Notes: a model not told the origin generated them from the letters alone. A stretch of 64,000 bases of DNA from Vibrio bathopelagicus (GCF_014879975.1 NZ_CP062500.1:2976001-3040000), one strand, 5' to 3'; shown: positions 25,877 through 35,775, numbered from the stretch's first letter. Translations and numbers: made by a program.

Positions 25877-28282
25877 ATGAAATACGGCTATTTCGATAAC
25901 GACAATCGCGAATACGTCATCACTCGCCCTGATGTACCAGCACCTTGGACAAACTACCTAGGTACTGAAAAATTTTGTACCGTGATTTCGCACAATGCGG
26001 GCGGTTACTCGTTCTACAATTCTCCGGAATACAACCGTGTTACTAAATTCCGTCCAAACGGTACATTCGACCGTCCAGGACACTATGTTTACCTGCGTGA
26101 TGATGAGACGGGTGATTACTGGTCTATCTCTTGGCAGCCAGTGGCAAAAAGCCTAGATGAAGCGAACTACGAGGTTCGTCATGGCCTGTCATATTCAAAG
26201 TTCAAATGTGAATACAGCGGCATTACAGCAACCAAAACGCTATTCGTTCCTAAGGGCGAAGATGCAGAAGTTTGGGACGTTGTGCTAAAGAACAACACTG
26301 ATAAGCCAAGAACCATCAGCACTTTCTCATTTGTTGAGTTCTCTTTCAGTCACATTCAATCAGATAACCAGAACCATCAGATGTCTTTGTACTCTGCGGG
26401 CACCTCTTACCAAGAAGGTGTTCTGGAATACGACCTTTACTACAACACTAACGACTTTGAAGGCTTCTACTACCTAGCGTCAACCTTCTCGCCAGACAGC
26501 TACGACGGACAACGTGACAACTTCCTTGGCATGTACCGAGACGAAGCAAACCCAATCGCGGTTGAAAATGGCAAGTGTTCTAACAGCGCGCAAACTTGTT
26601 ACAACCACTGTGGTTCTCTGCATAAGCAATTTACCATTCAACCGGGTGAAGAGGTTCGCTTTGCGTACGTACTAGGTATCGGCAAAGGCAACGGTGAACG
26701 CCTACGTGAGAAGTACCAAGACACAGCAAACGTAGATGCCGCTTTCCAAGGCATCAAAGATCACTGGGACGAACGCTGCAACAAGTTCCAAGTTAAGTCT
26801 CCAAACGAAGGCTTAGACACCATGATCAACACGTGGACGCTTTACCAAGCGGAAACCTGTGTGGTTTGGTCGCGCTTTGCATCCTTCATTGAAGTGGGTG
26901 GTCGTACTGGCCTTGGTTACCGTGATACGGCGCAAGACGCGATCTCAGTACCTCATGCCAACCCACAAATGACCAAGAAACGTATTATCGATCTGCTTCG
27001 TGGCCAAGTGAAAGCGGGCTACGGACTACATTTGTTCGATCCAGACTGGTTCGATCCAGAGAAAGCCGACGTTGAGCCTTCAAAATCGCCAACAGTGGTT
27101 CCAACACCGTCAGATGACGACAAGATCCACGGCATTGACGATACCTGTTCTGATGATCACTTATGGATCGTACCAACCATCATCAAGTACGTGATGGAAA
27201 CCGGTGAACACGATTTCTTTGACGAAGTGACTCCATACGCAGATGGTGGCGAAGCAACGGTTTACGAACACATGAAAGCCGCACTGAACTTCTCAGCAGA
27301 ATACGTTGGTCAAACGGGTATCTGTAAGGGTCTTCGCGCAGACTGGAATGACTGTTTGAACCTAGGTGGTGGTGAATCTTCAATGGTTTCATTCCTACAC
27401 TTCTGGGCTCTACAAGAATTTTTAGACCTGGCTAAGTTCCGAAATAACGATGCTGACGTTGCTAAATACACAGAAATGGCGGCTAACGTTCGCGAAGCTT
27501 GTGAAACGCACCTTTGGGATGATGAGGGTGGCTGGTACATCCGTGGTCTGACTAAAAATGGCGACAAGATCGGAACAGCTCAACAAACTGAAGGTCGAGT
27601 GCATCTTGAGTCAAACACGCTAGCGGTTCTATCTGGCGCGGTATCTCAAGAGCGTGGCGAAAAAGCGATGGACGCTGTTGATGAGAACTTATTCTCTGAA
27701 TACGGCTTACACCTAAACTCTCCATCGTTCGCAACACCCAACGACGATATCGGCTTTGTGACTCGCGTTTACCAAGGCGTTAAAGAGAACGGCGCTATCT
27801 TCTCTCACCCAAACCCATGGGCTTGGGTAGCCGAAGCGAAGCTAGGTCGTGGTGACCGTGCGATGAAATTCTACGACGCACTAAACCCATACAACCAAAA
27901 CGACATAATTGAAACACGCTACGCAGAACCTTACTCGTACGTGCAGTTCATCATGGGTAAAGACCACCAAGACCACGGCCGTGCAAACCACCCTTGGTTA
28001 ACCGGTACGTCGGGTTGGGCTTACTTTGCGGTAACCAACTTCATTCTTGGTGTTCGCACAGGCTTTGAAGGTTTAACCGTAGATCCTTGTATCCCAACTG
28101 ATTGGCCAGAATTCGAGGTGACTCGTCAATGGCGTGGTGCGACTTACAACATCACAGTTCAAAACCCGAATGCAGTAAGTAAGGGCGTTGCCTCTATCAC
28201 GATTAACGGTGAGCAGATTGAAGGTGCAATCCCAGTACAAGCAGAAGGCAGCGTGAACGAAGTTATCGTTGTACTCGGCTAA
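25877..28282 (+). CDS. chbP: N,N'-diacetylchitobiose phosphorylase (GH94)
   Basis: ChbP cleaves diacetylchitobiose with inorganic phosphate to GlcNAc-1-phosphate and GlcNAc, saving one ATP compared with hydrolysis plus kinase. The ATG at 25877 follows AAGGAA and gives 801 residues, the length of characterised Vibrio enzymes; the ORF could open 27 bp earlier without a better site. The N-terminal beta-sandwich begins MKYGYFDNDNREYVI. The alpha/alpha barrel carries the general acid in GLRADWNDCLNLG (D near 492) and ends in HPWLTGTSGWAYFAVT, as in GH94. The protein is cytosolic. It lies between the GH20 gene and the mutase that uses its product. Confidence 0.95.
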   Translation: MKYGYFDNDNREYVITRPDVPAPWTNYLGTEKFCTVISHNAGGYSFYNSPEYNRVTKFRPNGTFDRPGHYVYLRDDETGDYWSISWQPVAKSLDEANYEVRHGLSYSKFKCEYSGITATKTLFVPKGEDAEVWDVVLKNNTDKPRTISTFSFVEFSFSHIQSDNQNHQMSLYSAGTSYQEGVLEYDLYYNTNDFEGFYYLASTFSPDSYDGQRDNFLGMYRDEANPIAVENGKCSNSAQTCYNHCGSLHKQFTIQPGEEVRFAYVLGIGKGNGERLREKYQDTANVDAAFQGIKDHWDERCNKFQVKSPNEGLDTMINTWTLYQAETCVVWSRFASFIEVGGRTGLGYRDTAQDAISVPHANPQMTKKRIIDLLRGQVKAGYGLHLFDPDWFDPEKADVEPSKSPTVVPTPSDDDKIHGIDDTCSDDHLWIVPTIIKYVMETGEHDFFDEVTPYADGGEATVYEHMKAALNFSAEYVGQTGICKGLRADWNDCLNLGGGESSMVSFLHFWALQEFLDLAKFRNNDADVAKYTEMAANVREACETHLWDDEGGWYIRGLTKNGDKIGTAQQTEGRVHLESNTLAVLSGAVSQERGEKAMDAVDENLFSEYGLHLNSPSFATPNDDIGFVTRVYQGVKENGAIFSHPNPWAWVAEAKLGRGDRAMKFYDALNPYNQNDIIETRYAEPYSYVQFIMGKDHQDHGRANHPWLTGTSGWAYFAVTNFILGVRTGFEGLTVDPCIPTDWPEFEVTRQWRGATYNITVQNPNAVSKGVASITINGEQIEGAIPVQAEGSVNEVIVVLG

Positions 28283-28356
28283 TCACTCAATTTGATGAAC
28301 AGCTCCTATCTCAAGTCTTTACTGGCTTGAGGTAGTGAGACTAAAAGGATTTTCTA

Positions 28357-29769
28357 ATGATTAAATTTGGTACTGGCGGCTGGCGCGCTTTCATTGGTGA
28401 AGAATTTACCAGAGAAAACGTCCGCTTAGTGGCACAAGCGCTCTCTAACATCATCAATAATGAAGATGCAGCGAAAAACGGCTTCGTTATCGGTTACGAC
28501 CGCCGCTTCCTTTCAGATAAAGCCGCGTGCTGGTTTGCTGAAGTATTGGCAGCCAACAACATCAAAGTGAGCTTTATCGACAAGTTCGTTCCGACTCCTA
28601 TCGTAATGTTCCAAGCGAAAGAGATGGGATGTATTTACTCTGCGTGTATTACCGCTTCTCACAACCCAGCGGACTATAACGGCATAAAGATCTTCATTGA
28701 AGGTGGCCGTGATGCTGATGAGATCATCACAGAAAAGATCGAACAACAAATTTCGACTTTAACCAGTGAAGATGTCGTCAGAGTCGATTTTGAACAAGCA
28801 TTGAACGACAAAGAAATTGAAATCATCAATCCGATGAACGCCTTTGTTGACTCGATCATCAACGCGATTGATATCGAATCGATTAAACAAGCCAACCTAC
28901 GAGTCCTGATCGATCCCATGTTTGGTGTAGCGAAAAACGCACTGCAAACCGTGTTAATCAGCGCTCGCTGTGATGTTGATGTAATCAACGATGGTAAAAA
29001 CCCAGACTTTGGCGGATTGATGCCTTCTCCAAGTGCAGCAACGCTGTATCGCTTGAAGCACTTGGTGGCGGCTGAAGGTTACGACATTGGTATTGGTACC
29101 GATGGCGATGCCGACCGCTTGGGTATCATCGATGAGAAAGGTCACTTCATTCACCCTAACGAAGTGCTACTACTGCTTTACTACTACCTACTGGAATACA
29201 AAGGCTGGAAAGGCTCTGTCGTTCGTAATATCGCGACCACACATCTACTGGATAAAGTCGCTGCGGATCATGGTGAAAAGAGCTTTGAGGTTCCTGTAGG
29301 CTTCAAACATATCAGTTCTCAAATGGAAGCCGACGACTCACTGATTGGTGGCGAAAGTTCGGGTGGTTTAACCATTCGTGGCCACATAAAAGGTAAAGAT
29401 GGCGTGTTCGCATCGAGCTTACTGGTTGAGATGATCAGTGTGACAGGTAAGAAACTCTCTGAGCTACTTGATGAAATCTACTCTAAGTATGGTTATGCGT
29501 ATACGGCAGAAGGGGATTGCAAATTCAAACCTTCAGAGAAAGAAGCGCTCTACACCAAGATCTACGTAGAGAAACAACTGCCTGAATTTGAATACGAAAT
29601 TGAAAAAGTCAGCTATGAAGATGGCGCTAAGGTGTACTTCAAGAATGGCGGCTGGGTCATTGCTCGCTTCTCAGGAACAGAGCCGTTACTAAGAATCTTC
29701 GCAGAAATGGAAGATAAAGACACTGCAGAACATGTTCTTCAAAAAGTGAAAGACTTCCTCTCTCTATAG
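28357..29769 (+). CDS. Alpha-D-phosphohexomutase, probably GlcNAc-1-P to GlcNAc-6-P
   Basis: This 470-residue protein has the phosphoglucomutase/phosphomannomutase four-domain fold. The phospho-serine loop is ITASHNPADYNGIKI (Ser near 102), the metal loop is GTDGDADRLG (about 248), the sugar-binding loop is GGESSGG (328) and the phosphate loop is ARFSGTEPLLRI (C-terminal). Annotation often reads phosphomannomutase, but its place after the chitobiose phosphorylase gene implies that it converts GlcNAc-1-P to GlcNAc-6-P for NagA and NagB. That is inference from context and published work on the orthologous locus (VC0611). It is the last gene of the operon before a strong terminator. Confidence 0.9.
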   Translation: MIKFGTGGWRAFIGEEFTRENVRLVAQALSNIINNEDAAKNGFVIGYDRRFLSDKAACWFAEVLAANNIKVSFIDKFVPTPIVMFQAKEMGCIYSACITASHNPADYNGIKIFIEGGRDADEIITEKIEQQISTLTSEDVVRVDFEQALNDKEIEIINPMNAFVDSIINAIDIESIKQANLRVLIDPMFGVAKNALQTVLISARCDVDVINDGKNPDFGGLMPSPSAATLYRLKHLVAAEGYDIGIGTDGDADRLGIIDEKGHFIHPNEVLLLLYYYLLEYKGWKGSVVRNIATTHLLDKVAADHGEKSFEVPVGFKHISSQMEADDSLIGGESSGGLTIRGHIKGKDGVFASSLLVEMISVTGKKLSELLDEIYSKYGYAYTAEGDCKFKPSEKEALYTKIYVEKQLPEFEYEIEKVSYEDGAKVYFKNGGWVIARFSGTEPLLRIFAEMEDKDTAEHVLQKVKDFLSL

Positions 29770-29845
29770 GCTTATAGAGTGCAGCAGTTTTGTATAGGAT
29801 TTAACAAATCACTGCCTTGTTAACGCCTATAAGTGAAGAACTCTT

Positions 29846-29879
29846 GCCCAGTACTTGATTAAAGTGCTGGGCTTTTTTG
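29846..29879 (+). terminator. Terminator of the chitin oligosaccharide operon
   Basis: GCCCAGTAC / GTGCTGGGC with a 9-base loop is followed by seven T. It also separates this operon from the convergent fbpC. Confidence 0.9.
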
Positions 29880-29905
29880 TCGCTGTCGCTTCTCGCTAGG
29901 CTTGG

Positions 29906-30934
29906 TTAGAACGCCAATACGCCTTTGGTATCGACTTTCACCGTTACTGGCATACCGAACTCAAGCGCTTCAGAAGACGTTGCTAGCAGTTTCTGACCAT
30001 TAGCTTCAATCACATAACGACAGTGGTCACCCATAAACTGCTGTTCCAATACCGACAGGTTACTATCAACATCGTGGCTCGCCACAATATGCTGAGGCCT
30101 TAACAACAACGCACATTCAGCACCAATTTCGATCTGAGTCTGCGCTTTCGCTTCAATCAAACCTAAGCTTGTCTCAAACTCATGTTCAGAAATACGTTGT
30201 GCACCTAAATAACTACCGCCGCCCAAGAAGTCTGCAACAAACTTGCTTGATGGGTGGAAGTACAATTCTGACGCCGAGCCGTATTGTTCGATGACACCAT
30301 GATTCATTACCGCCATCTTGTCAGCAAAGGCAAACGCCTCTTCACGACTGTGAGTAACAAAAATAGCCGTCACACCCTGCTTCTTGAAGATCTTACGAAT
30401 CTGAGAAATCAACTCATGACGTACTTGAGTATCAATGTTGGAAAATGGTTCATCCAATAGCAGCAGGTCTGGCTTATATGCCAAAGAGCGCGCAATCGCG
30501 ACACGTTGCTGTTGTCCACCAGATAGTTGATGAGGATAACGATCGCCAAATTGATCAAGATGAACAAGCTCAAGCATCTCTTTAACTTTCGCAGCCTTAT
30601 CTTGCTCAGACATCTCACGTAGACCAAATGCCACGTTCTGATTGACAGTAAGATGTGGAAACAGAGCGTAATCTTGGAAGATCATGCCAATATTACGCTG
30701 CTCTGGTGGTAACCAATTCGCAGCGTCATCAATAACTTGGCAATTCAGACTCATGACACCACTGCTCAATGGAAGCAGGCCGGCAATCGCTTTAAGCAGC
30801 GTCGTCTTACCACAACCACTGGCACCAAGCAGACAAACAATTTCACCATGCTCAACTTCTAAAGAAAGAGATTCCAAAATAGTTTGGGACTCATACTTAC
30901 AAGTCAGATCTTTAATTGATAATGCACAACTCAT
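29906..30934 (-). CDS. fbpC: Ferric iron ABC transporter ATPase
   Basis: This is the 342-residue ATPase of the FbpABC periplasmic ferric importer. The Walker A is GASGCGKTT (about 37), the signature is LSGGQQQRVAIARSLAYKPD (135) and the Walker B is LLLLDEPFSNID. The C-terminal TOBE-like region, about 100 residues long, contains CALLLRPQHIV, typical of FbpC. Its ATG overlaps the fbpB stop by one base, so translation is coupled. The neighbouring FbpA and FbpB and the upstream Fur box support iron rather than another cargo. Orthologue in V. cholerae: VC0610. Confidence 0.94.
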   Translation of the reverse strand: MSCALSIKDLTCKYESQTILESLSLEVEHGEIVCLLGASGCGKTTLLKAIAGLLPLSSGVMSLNCQVIDDAANWLPPEQRNIGMIFQDYALFPHLTVNQNVAFGLREMSEQDKAAKVKEMLELVHLDQFGDRYPHQLSGGQQQRVAIARSLAYKPDLLLLDEPFSNIDTQVRHELISQIRKIFKKQGVTAIFVTHSREEAFAFADKMAVMNHGVIEQYGSASELYFHPSSKFVADFLGGGSYLGAQRISEHEFETSLGLIEAKAQTQIEIGAECALLLRPQHIVASHDVDSNLSVLEQQFMGDHCRYVIEANGQKLLATSSEALEFGMPVTVKVDTKGVLAF

Positions 30935-32559
30935 TAGTGTTTCTGCTCCAAGGAACGGTTTACGATGATCAGCGGAATTAAACCCACCAAGACTAACAAC
31001 ACAGCAGGCATAGCTGCTAATTCAAGGTGCTCATCTGACGCATAGTTATAAACATAAGTCGCGAGCGTTTCGAAATTAAAAGGACGCAGCAACAATGCCG
31101 CATTTAACTCTTTCATTGATTCGATAAACACCAATAAGCCTGCAATCAGTGCACCACGCTTAATCAGAGGGAGATGAACACGGCGTAACATCTGGTTGGT
31201 ATTACAACCCATTGTTTTAGATGCCATATCCAAAGAAGGCGACACTTTACTTAAGCTACTTTCGATACTACCGATAGCTACAGCAGAAAAACGCACCACC
31301 ATGGCAAATATCAGCGCAAACATAGAACCAGAGAAGATCAAACCAGGTCGCCCCCACTCCATCGCTTTCGCTATGTCATTAACTAAGTGGTCCATGAACA
31401 GCACAGGCACCATGACACCTATCGCCAACACGGTACCAGGAACCGCATAGCCCATTGATGCGAACCTCATGTAAGCCAGGTTTTTCTTACCAGGGCTAAC
31501 ACGTTGATTAAAGTTAACAATCAACGCAACGAGCACACCAATAATCGCAGCAACAACAGAGACATAAAGGCTATTAAGCGCATACTCTCTGAACTCTGGT
31601 GTCCAGCTTTGGGCAAAATATTTGTAGGCATATATGATTAACTGCGCGAGAGGGAATAAGAACGCAATACACACTAAACCCCAACACCAAAAGAGTGCCA
31701 ACCACTTCTTCCAACCGATTAGCTCATAACGAAAGTCTTCACGGCTACTGAATTGATTCTGAAATAATTTCTGCTTACGACGGCTGTATCGCTCAGTACT
31801 CAACAACAGGATGACAATCACCAGCATAATTGCCGATATTTTTGCTGCGGCCGTTAAGCTCGAGTAGCCCAACCAAGTATCGTAAACCGCTGTCGTTAAT
31901 GTGTTTACAGCAAAGTAACTCACGGTACCAAAGTCACCGATGGTTTCCATCGCAACAAGAGACAAACCTACCGCCATCGAAGGGCGCACGAGCGGTAATG
32001 AAATACGACGAAAGCTTTCCCAAGGAGAGCACTTTAATAAGCGAGCGGATTGCAGCAGGGATACGTTTTGCTCCATGAACGCCGCACGGCAGAGCAAATA
32101 AATATAAGGGTAAAGAACGAGAGACAGAACAATAATGGCACCCGACAAGGTTCTAATATCGGGGAACCAATACTCACCAGGCCCCCATCCCGTTAGATCT
32201 CGCAAGAGAATTTGAACAGGGCCTGCAAAGTCAAACCAGTCAGTAAAGATATAACCCACGATATAGCCAGGCATTGCCAATGGTAGCACTAGCGCCCATT
32301 GTAAAACACGCTCTCCAGGGACACGGCACATTGCCATGATCCATGCAGATGGAATACCAAAAATTAAAGACAGGAACATGGTTCCTATGACTAAAACCAC
32401 CGTATTGTAGGCATAGGTGGGCATTACTGTGGACATCAGATGAGAAAATAGCTCATCGGTTTCTCCAACAGCAGTCGTGAATATCGCTAAGATTGGTAAA
32501 ACGAGTAGTACAGCGATTATGCCGCTACTGGTGTTCCATAAATAATTCTTTTCTTTCAT
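30934..32559 (-). CDS. fbpB: Ferric iron ABC transporter permease
   Basis: This 541-residue permease contains two homologous halves fused in one chain, about 12 membrane spans in total, as usual in FbpB/SfuB. Each half has an EAA loop: ARLLKCSPWESFRRISLPLV (about 182) and SKTMGCNTNQMLRRVHLPLI (about 450). The N-terminal span begins GIIAVLLVLPILAIFTTAVG. It forms the channel for iron released by FbpA. It is separated from fbpA by 246 bp that contain a terminator, and it overlaps fbpC by a single base. Orthologue in V. cholerae: VC0609. Confidence 0.94.
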   Translation of the reverse strand: MKEKNYLWNTSSGIIAVLLVLPILAIFTTAVGETDELFSHLMSTVMPTYAYNTVVLVIGTMFLSLIFGIPSAWIMAMCRVPGERVLQWALVLPLAMPGYIVGYIFTDWFDFAGPVQILLRDLTGWGPGEYWFPDIRTLSGAIIVLSLVLYPYIYLLCRAAFMEQNVSLLQSARLLKCSPWESFRRISLPLVRPSMAVGLSLVAMETIGDFGTVSYFAVNTLTTAVYDTWLGYSSLTAAAKISAIMLVIVILLLSTERYSRRKQKLFQNQFSSREDFRYELIGWKKWLALFWCWGLVCIAFLFPLAQLIIYAYKYFAQSWTPEFREYALNSLYVSVVAAIIGVLVALIVNFNQRVSPGKKNLAYMRFASMGYAVPGTVLAIGVMVPVLFMDHLVNDIAKAMEWGRPGLIFSGSMFALIFAMVVRFSAVAIGSIESSLSKVSPSLDMASKTMGCNTNQMLRRVHLPLIKRGALIAGLLVFIESMKELNAALLLRPFNFETLATYVYNYASDEHLELAAMPAVLLVLVGLIPLIIVNRSLEQKH

Positions 32560-32724
32560 CGCCTAACTACAACGAGGCTTAATGAAATACATATGCATTT
32601 GCAAATACATCTCATGTCCTTTTAATGGTGGGGTTATTTATACTCATATACTCTAATGACTTCAAGGTGAGATGCACATAACTCAAGGGATCAACAGAGA
32701 GCTTTGTATCAAAAAGTGATTTCC

Positions 32725-32771
32725 CAAAAACAAACAACCCCAAGTGGCCAAAAAGTAGCTACTTGAGGTTG
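32725..32771 (-). terminator. Terminator between fbpA and fbpB
   Basis: On the minus strand CAACCTCAAGT and ACTTGGGGTTG form the stem (one mismatch-type pair) with a T-rich tail. It should attenuate fbpBC relative to fbpA. Confidence 0.82.
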
Positions 32772-32805
32772 TAATTTTATGCGGGCCGAAGCCTACAATA
32801 ATAAA

Positions 32806-33819
32806 TTATAGATCGAACTTAACTTCATCTAATAGCTTGATTGCAGCCGCGTGGTGGTTTGCAATTTCATCTAGAGAAATAGTATCTGCTTTAAATTCGC
32901 CCCATGAAGCAACAAGCTCAGAAGGTTTAACGTCTGCTTTCACTGGGTATTCGTAGTTCACTTCTGCGTACATGCTTTGTGCAGTGTTACCAGATAGGAA
33001 TTCCATCAGCTTAACCGCATTCTCTTCGTTTGGAGAGTATTTAGCCATTGCCATACCAGAGATGTTCACGTGAGTACCCGTTGTCTCTTGGTTAGGGAAG
33101 TTAATGTAAACAGAGTCAGCCCAAGCTTTTTGCTCTTTATCATTAATCATTTTGCCTAGGTAGTAGCTGTTACCAAGAGCAACATCACATAGACCTTCTT
33201 TAATCGCTTTAACTTGTGCGCGGTCGTTACCTTGAGGCTTACGTGCTAGGTTTGCTTTTACGCCTTCTAGCCACTCTTTCGTTTCAGCTTCACCTTTGTG
33301 AGCAATCATCGAAGAAACGAGAGAAACATTGTATGGGTGCTTACCGCTACGAGTACAGATCTTGCCTTTAAATTCAGGCTTAGTTAGATCTTCATAAGTG
33401 AACTCATCACCTAGACGACCAACACGGTCACGTGAAGAATAAACGCTACGTGTACGAGTTGTTAGAGCAAACCACTCGTTAGCAGTATCTTGGTACTGAG
33501 CAGGGATGTTCTTTTCAAGTACATCGCTTTCAACTGATTGAACTAGACCTTGTTTAGTTAGTTCAGATAGACGACTGATATCTACAGTTAAGACAACGTC
33601 AGCTGGGCTGTATTCACCCTCTTGAGCTAACTTCTCTGCTAAACCTTTTTTAGCAAACTTAACGTTTACTTTAATGCCAGTCTCTTTGGTGAACTCGTTG
33701 AACATTGGCTCAACAAGGAAAGGTTGACGGTAAGAGTATACGTTTACTTCTTCCGCAGCCATTGCTGTCGGGGCAATTACACCACACGCTAGAGCTGAAA
33801 GTGTTAGCAGTTTCTTCAT
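32806..33819 (-). CDS. fbpA: Periplasmic ferric iron-binding protein
   Basis: This 337-residue class of transferrin-like binding protein delivers Fe(III) to FbpBC. The signal peptide is clear (KLLTLSALACGVIAPTAMAA, cleavage about residue 21). The mature form starts EEVNVYSYRQPFLVEPMF, the usual FbpA/FutA opening with an early tyrosine. Further conserved tyrosines occur as ALGNSYYLG (about 217) and in the C-terminal NYEYPV region, matching metal-ligand positions in the family. A Fur-box match lies just upstream, so low iron should induce it. Orthologue in V. cholerae: VC0608. The exact ferric chelate carried cannot be read. Confidence 0.94.
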   Translation of the reverse strand: MKKLLTLSALACGVIAPTAMAAEEVNVYSYRQPFLVEPMFNEFTKETGIKVNVKFAKKGLAEKLAQEGEYSPADVVLTVDISRLSELTKQGLVQSVESDVLEKNIPAQYQDTANEWFALTTRTRSVYSSRDRVGRLGDEFTYEDLTKPEFKGKICTRSGKHPYNVSLVSSMIAHKGEAETKEWLEGVKANLARKPQGNDRAQVKAIKEGLCDVALGNSYYLGKMINDKEQKAWADSVYINFPNQETTGTHVNISGMAMAKYSPNEENAVKLMEFLSGNTAQSMYAEVNYEYPVKADVKPSELVASWGEFKADTISLDEIANHHAAAIKLLDEVKFDL

Positions 33820-33841
33820 TGTAAAATCCTTTATATCGAAA

Positions 33842-33856
33842 TGATAATGTCTATCA
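33842..33856 (-). promoter_or_regulatory. Fur box upstream of fbpA
   Basis: TGATAGACATTATCA on the minus strand matches 12 of 14 arm positions of the 7-1-7 Fur consensus. It is 23-37 bp before the fbpA start, as expected for iron repression. Confidence 0.82.
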
Positions 33857-33910
33857 GTTGTGTTATTATATTCATCAATAAAGTAATTACAATGATGAGA
33901 GACAAAAAAA

Positions 33911-33953
33911 TAGTCTTGTAAGACTAATCAAACTCCCAGTTTTGTAACAAAAC
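33911..33953. promoter_or_regulatory. Twin palindromes with TTGTAA cores upstream of fbpA
   Basis: TAGTCTT-GT-AAGACTA (33911-33926) and GTTTTGT-A-ACAAAAC (33939-33953) are both perfect dyads and both contain TTGTAA. Centres are about 27 bp apart, upstream of the Fur box. They may be operators for a second regulator; I do not recognise the motif. Confidence 0.4.
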
Positions 33954-34040
33954 ATTTCAGCAATTATGTCCGTCATAAGGCTTTCACATAGCTCCTGTAA
34001 CCACGACGAGCTCTCTTACAATGTTCTGCCCAAATACAAC

Positions 34041-34067
34041 AAAACCCCACAACGATTCGTTGCAGGG
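34041..34067 (-). terminator. Terminator of glnK-amtB
   Basis: On the minus strand CCCTGCAAC / GTTGTGGGG flank a short loop and run into TTTTGTTG, about 48 bp after the amtB stop. Confidence 0.85.
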
Positions 34068-34114
34068 TTTTCTTTGTATTGCCTAACCATTTCAGATTAA
34101 GCAGTTACTGTTGA

Positions 34115-35344
34115 TTATTTTACTGATACAAACTCAGGGTAAGCACCAACACCACAATCGTGCATGTCCATACCTTCAAGTTCTTCATCTTCACTGACAC
34201 GAATACCGATTGTTGCTTTAAGCACTGCCCATACTGCTAGGCTAGCACCGAATACCCATGCAAAGATAACTGCTGCACCCAGTAGTTGAGCACCAAATGT
34301 TGCATCAGCATTGCTTAGTGGCACAGCCATTAGACCGAAGAAACCACATACACCGTGTACCGAGATAGCACCCACTGGATCATCAATCTTAGCTTTATCT
34401 AGGGCAATGATACTGAATACAACCAACGCACCAGATACCGAACCAATCGCTACCGAAAATAGTGGTGATGGAGATAGAGGGTCTGCAGTGATTGCTACTA
34501 AGCCAGCTAACGCACCGTTCAGAATCATTGTTAAGTCTGCTTTACCCCAAGTTGTTTTACATACTAATAATGCTGCAATCGCACCTGCTGCTGCTGCTGC
34601 GTTGGTGTTAAGGAAAATTTGGCCAACCGCTGTCGCGTTCTCAAAGTCAGAAACCATAAGTTGAGAACCGCCGTTGAAACCAAACCAACCAAACCAAAGG
34701 ATAAATGTACCTAGCGTTGCCAGTGGCATGTTTGAACCAGGAATCGGGTAGATTTCACCGTTCTTACCATATTTACCTTTACGAGCACCCAGTAGAAGCA
34801 CACCAGCTAACGCTGCTGAAGCACCAGCCATATGTACGATACCTGAACCCGCAAAGTCACTGAAGCCTGCTTCTGATAGGAAACCACCGCCCCAAGTCCA
34901 GTAACCTTCCATTGGGTAGATGAACGCTGTTAGCACGACAGAAAAGATAAGGAATGACCAAAGTTTCATTCGCTCAGCAACCGCACCAGATACCACAGAC
35001 ATTGCTGTTGCAACGAATACTACTTGGAAGAAGAAGTCTGATTCTAATGAGTGGTCTGCACCTTCACCTTGAGTACCAATCAGAGTACCAAATGACGGTA
35101 ACCAGCCACCTTCGCCGTTATCGACATACATAATGTTGTAACCAACGACTAAGAAAGTCGTACAAGCAATCGCGTACAAACAAATGTTCTTAGTTAAAAT
35201 TTCTGTGGTGTTCTTTGAACGAACGAGGCCAGCTTCTAACATCGCGAAGCCTGCAGCCATCCACATTACCAACGCACCTGAAATGAGGAAGAAAAAAGTG
35301 TCTAGTGCGTAACGTAGTTCCGTTACTGTTGTTGTAAGTTCCAT
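34115..35344 (-). CDS. amtB: Ammonium channel AmtB
   Basis: This 409-residue inner-membrane protein of the Amt/Mep/Rh family conducts ammonium at low concentration. Hydrophobic segments account for the usual 11 spans, with FAMLEAGLVRSKNT in span 1 and the Amt signature DFAGSGIVHMAGASAALAG near 163, which includes the pore-region histidine. A second conserved histidine falls in the SVHGVCGFFGLMAV stretch (about 325). No cleavable signal peptide is evident. The hydrophilic C-terminus (EDEELEGMDMHDCGVGAYPE) fits the tail that binds GlnK. It lies 27 bp after glnK in one transcript, with a terminator behind. Confidence 0.95.
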   Translation of the reverse strand: MELTTTVTELRYALDTFFFLISGALVMWMAAGFAMLEAGLVRSKNTTEILTKNICLYAIACTTFLVVGYNIMYVDNGEGGWLPSFGTLIGTQGEGADHSLESDFFFQVVFVATAMSVVSGAVAERMKLWSFLIFSVVLTAFIYPMEGYWTWGGGFLSEAGFSDFAGSGIVHMAGASAALAGVLLLGARKGKYGKNGEIYPIPGSNMPLATLGTFILWFGWFGFNGGSQLMVSDFENATAVGQIFLNTNAAAAAGAIAALLVCKTTWGKADLTMILNGALAGLVAITADPLSPSPLFSVAIGSVSGALVVFSIIALDKAKIDDPVGAISVHGVCGFFGLMAVPLSNADATFGAQLLGAAVIFAWVFGASLAVWAVLKATIGIRVSEDEELEGMDMHDCGVGAYPEFVSVK

Positions 35345-35371
35345 ATTAAAGTCTCCAGTCCTTGTAATTCT

Positions 35372-35719
<348 letters not shown>

Positions 35720-35758
35720 TTAAATTCTTCACTTAATCCGTTAATACTCTTATTACAA

Positions 35759-35775
35759 TCCAAGTAGCGTGCCAA
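35759..35775 (-). promoter_or_regulatory. Sigma-54 promoter of glnK-amtB
   Basis: Minus-strand TTGGCACGCTACTTGGA matches the -24/-12 consensus TGGCAC-N5-TTGC except at the final base pair of the -12 element. Spacing is right for RpoN. Confidence 0.82.

Noticed and set aside
28310..28331. CTCAAG/CTTGAG hairpin between chbP and the mutase gene
   Set aside because: A 6-bp stem with a 10-base loop and no T-run; too weak to call a terminator in a short intra-operon gap.
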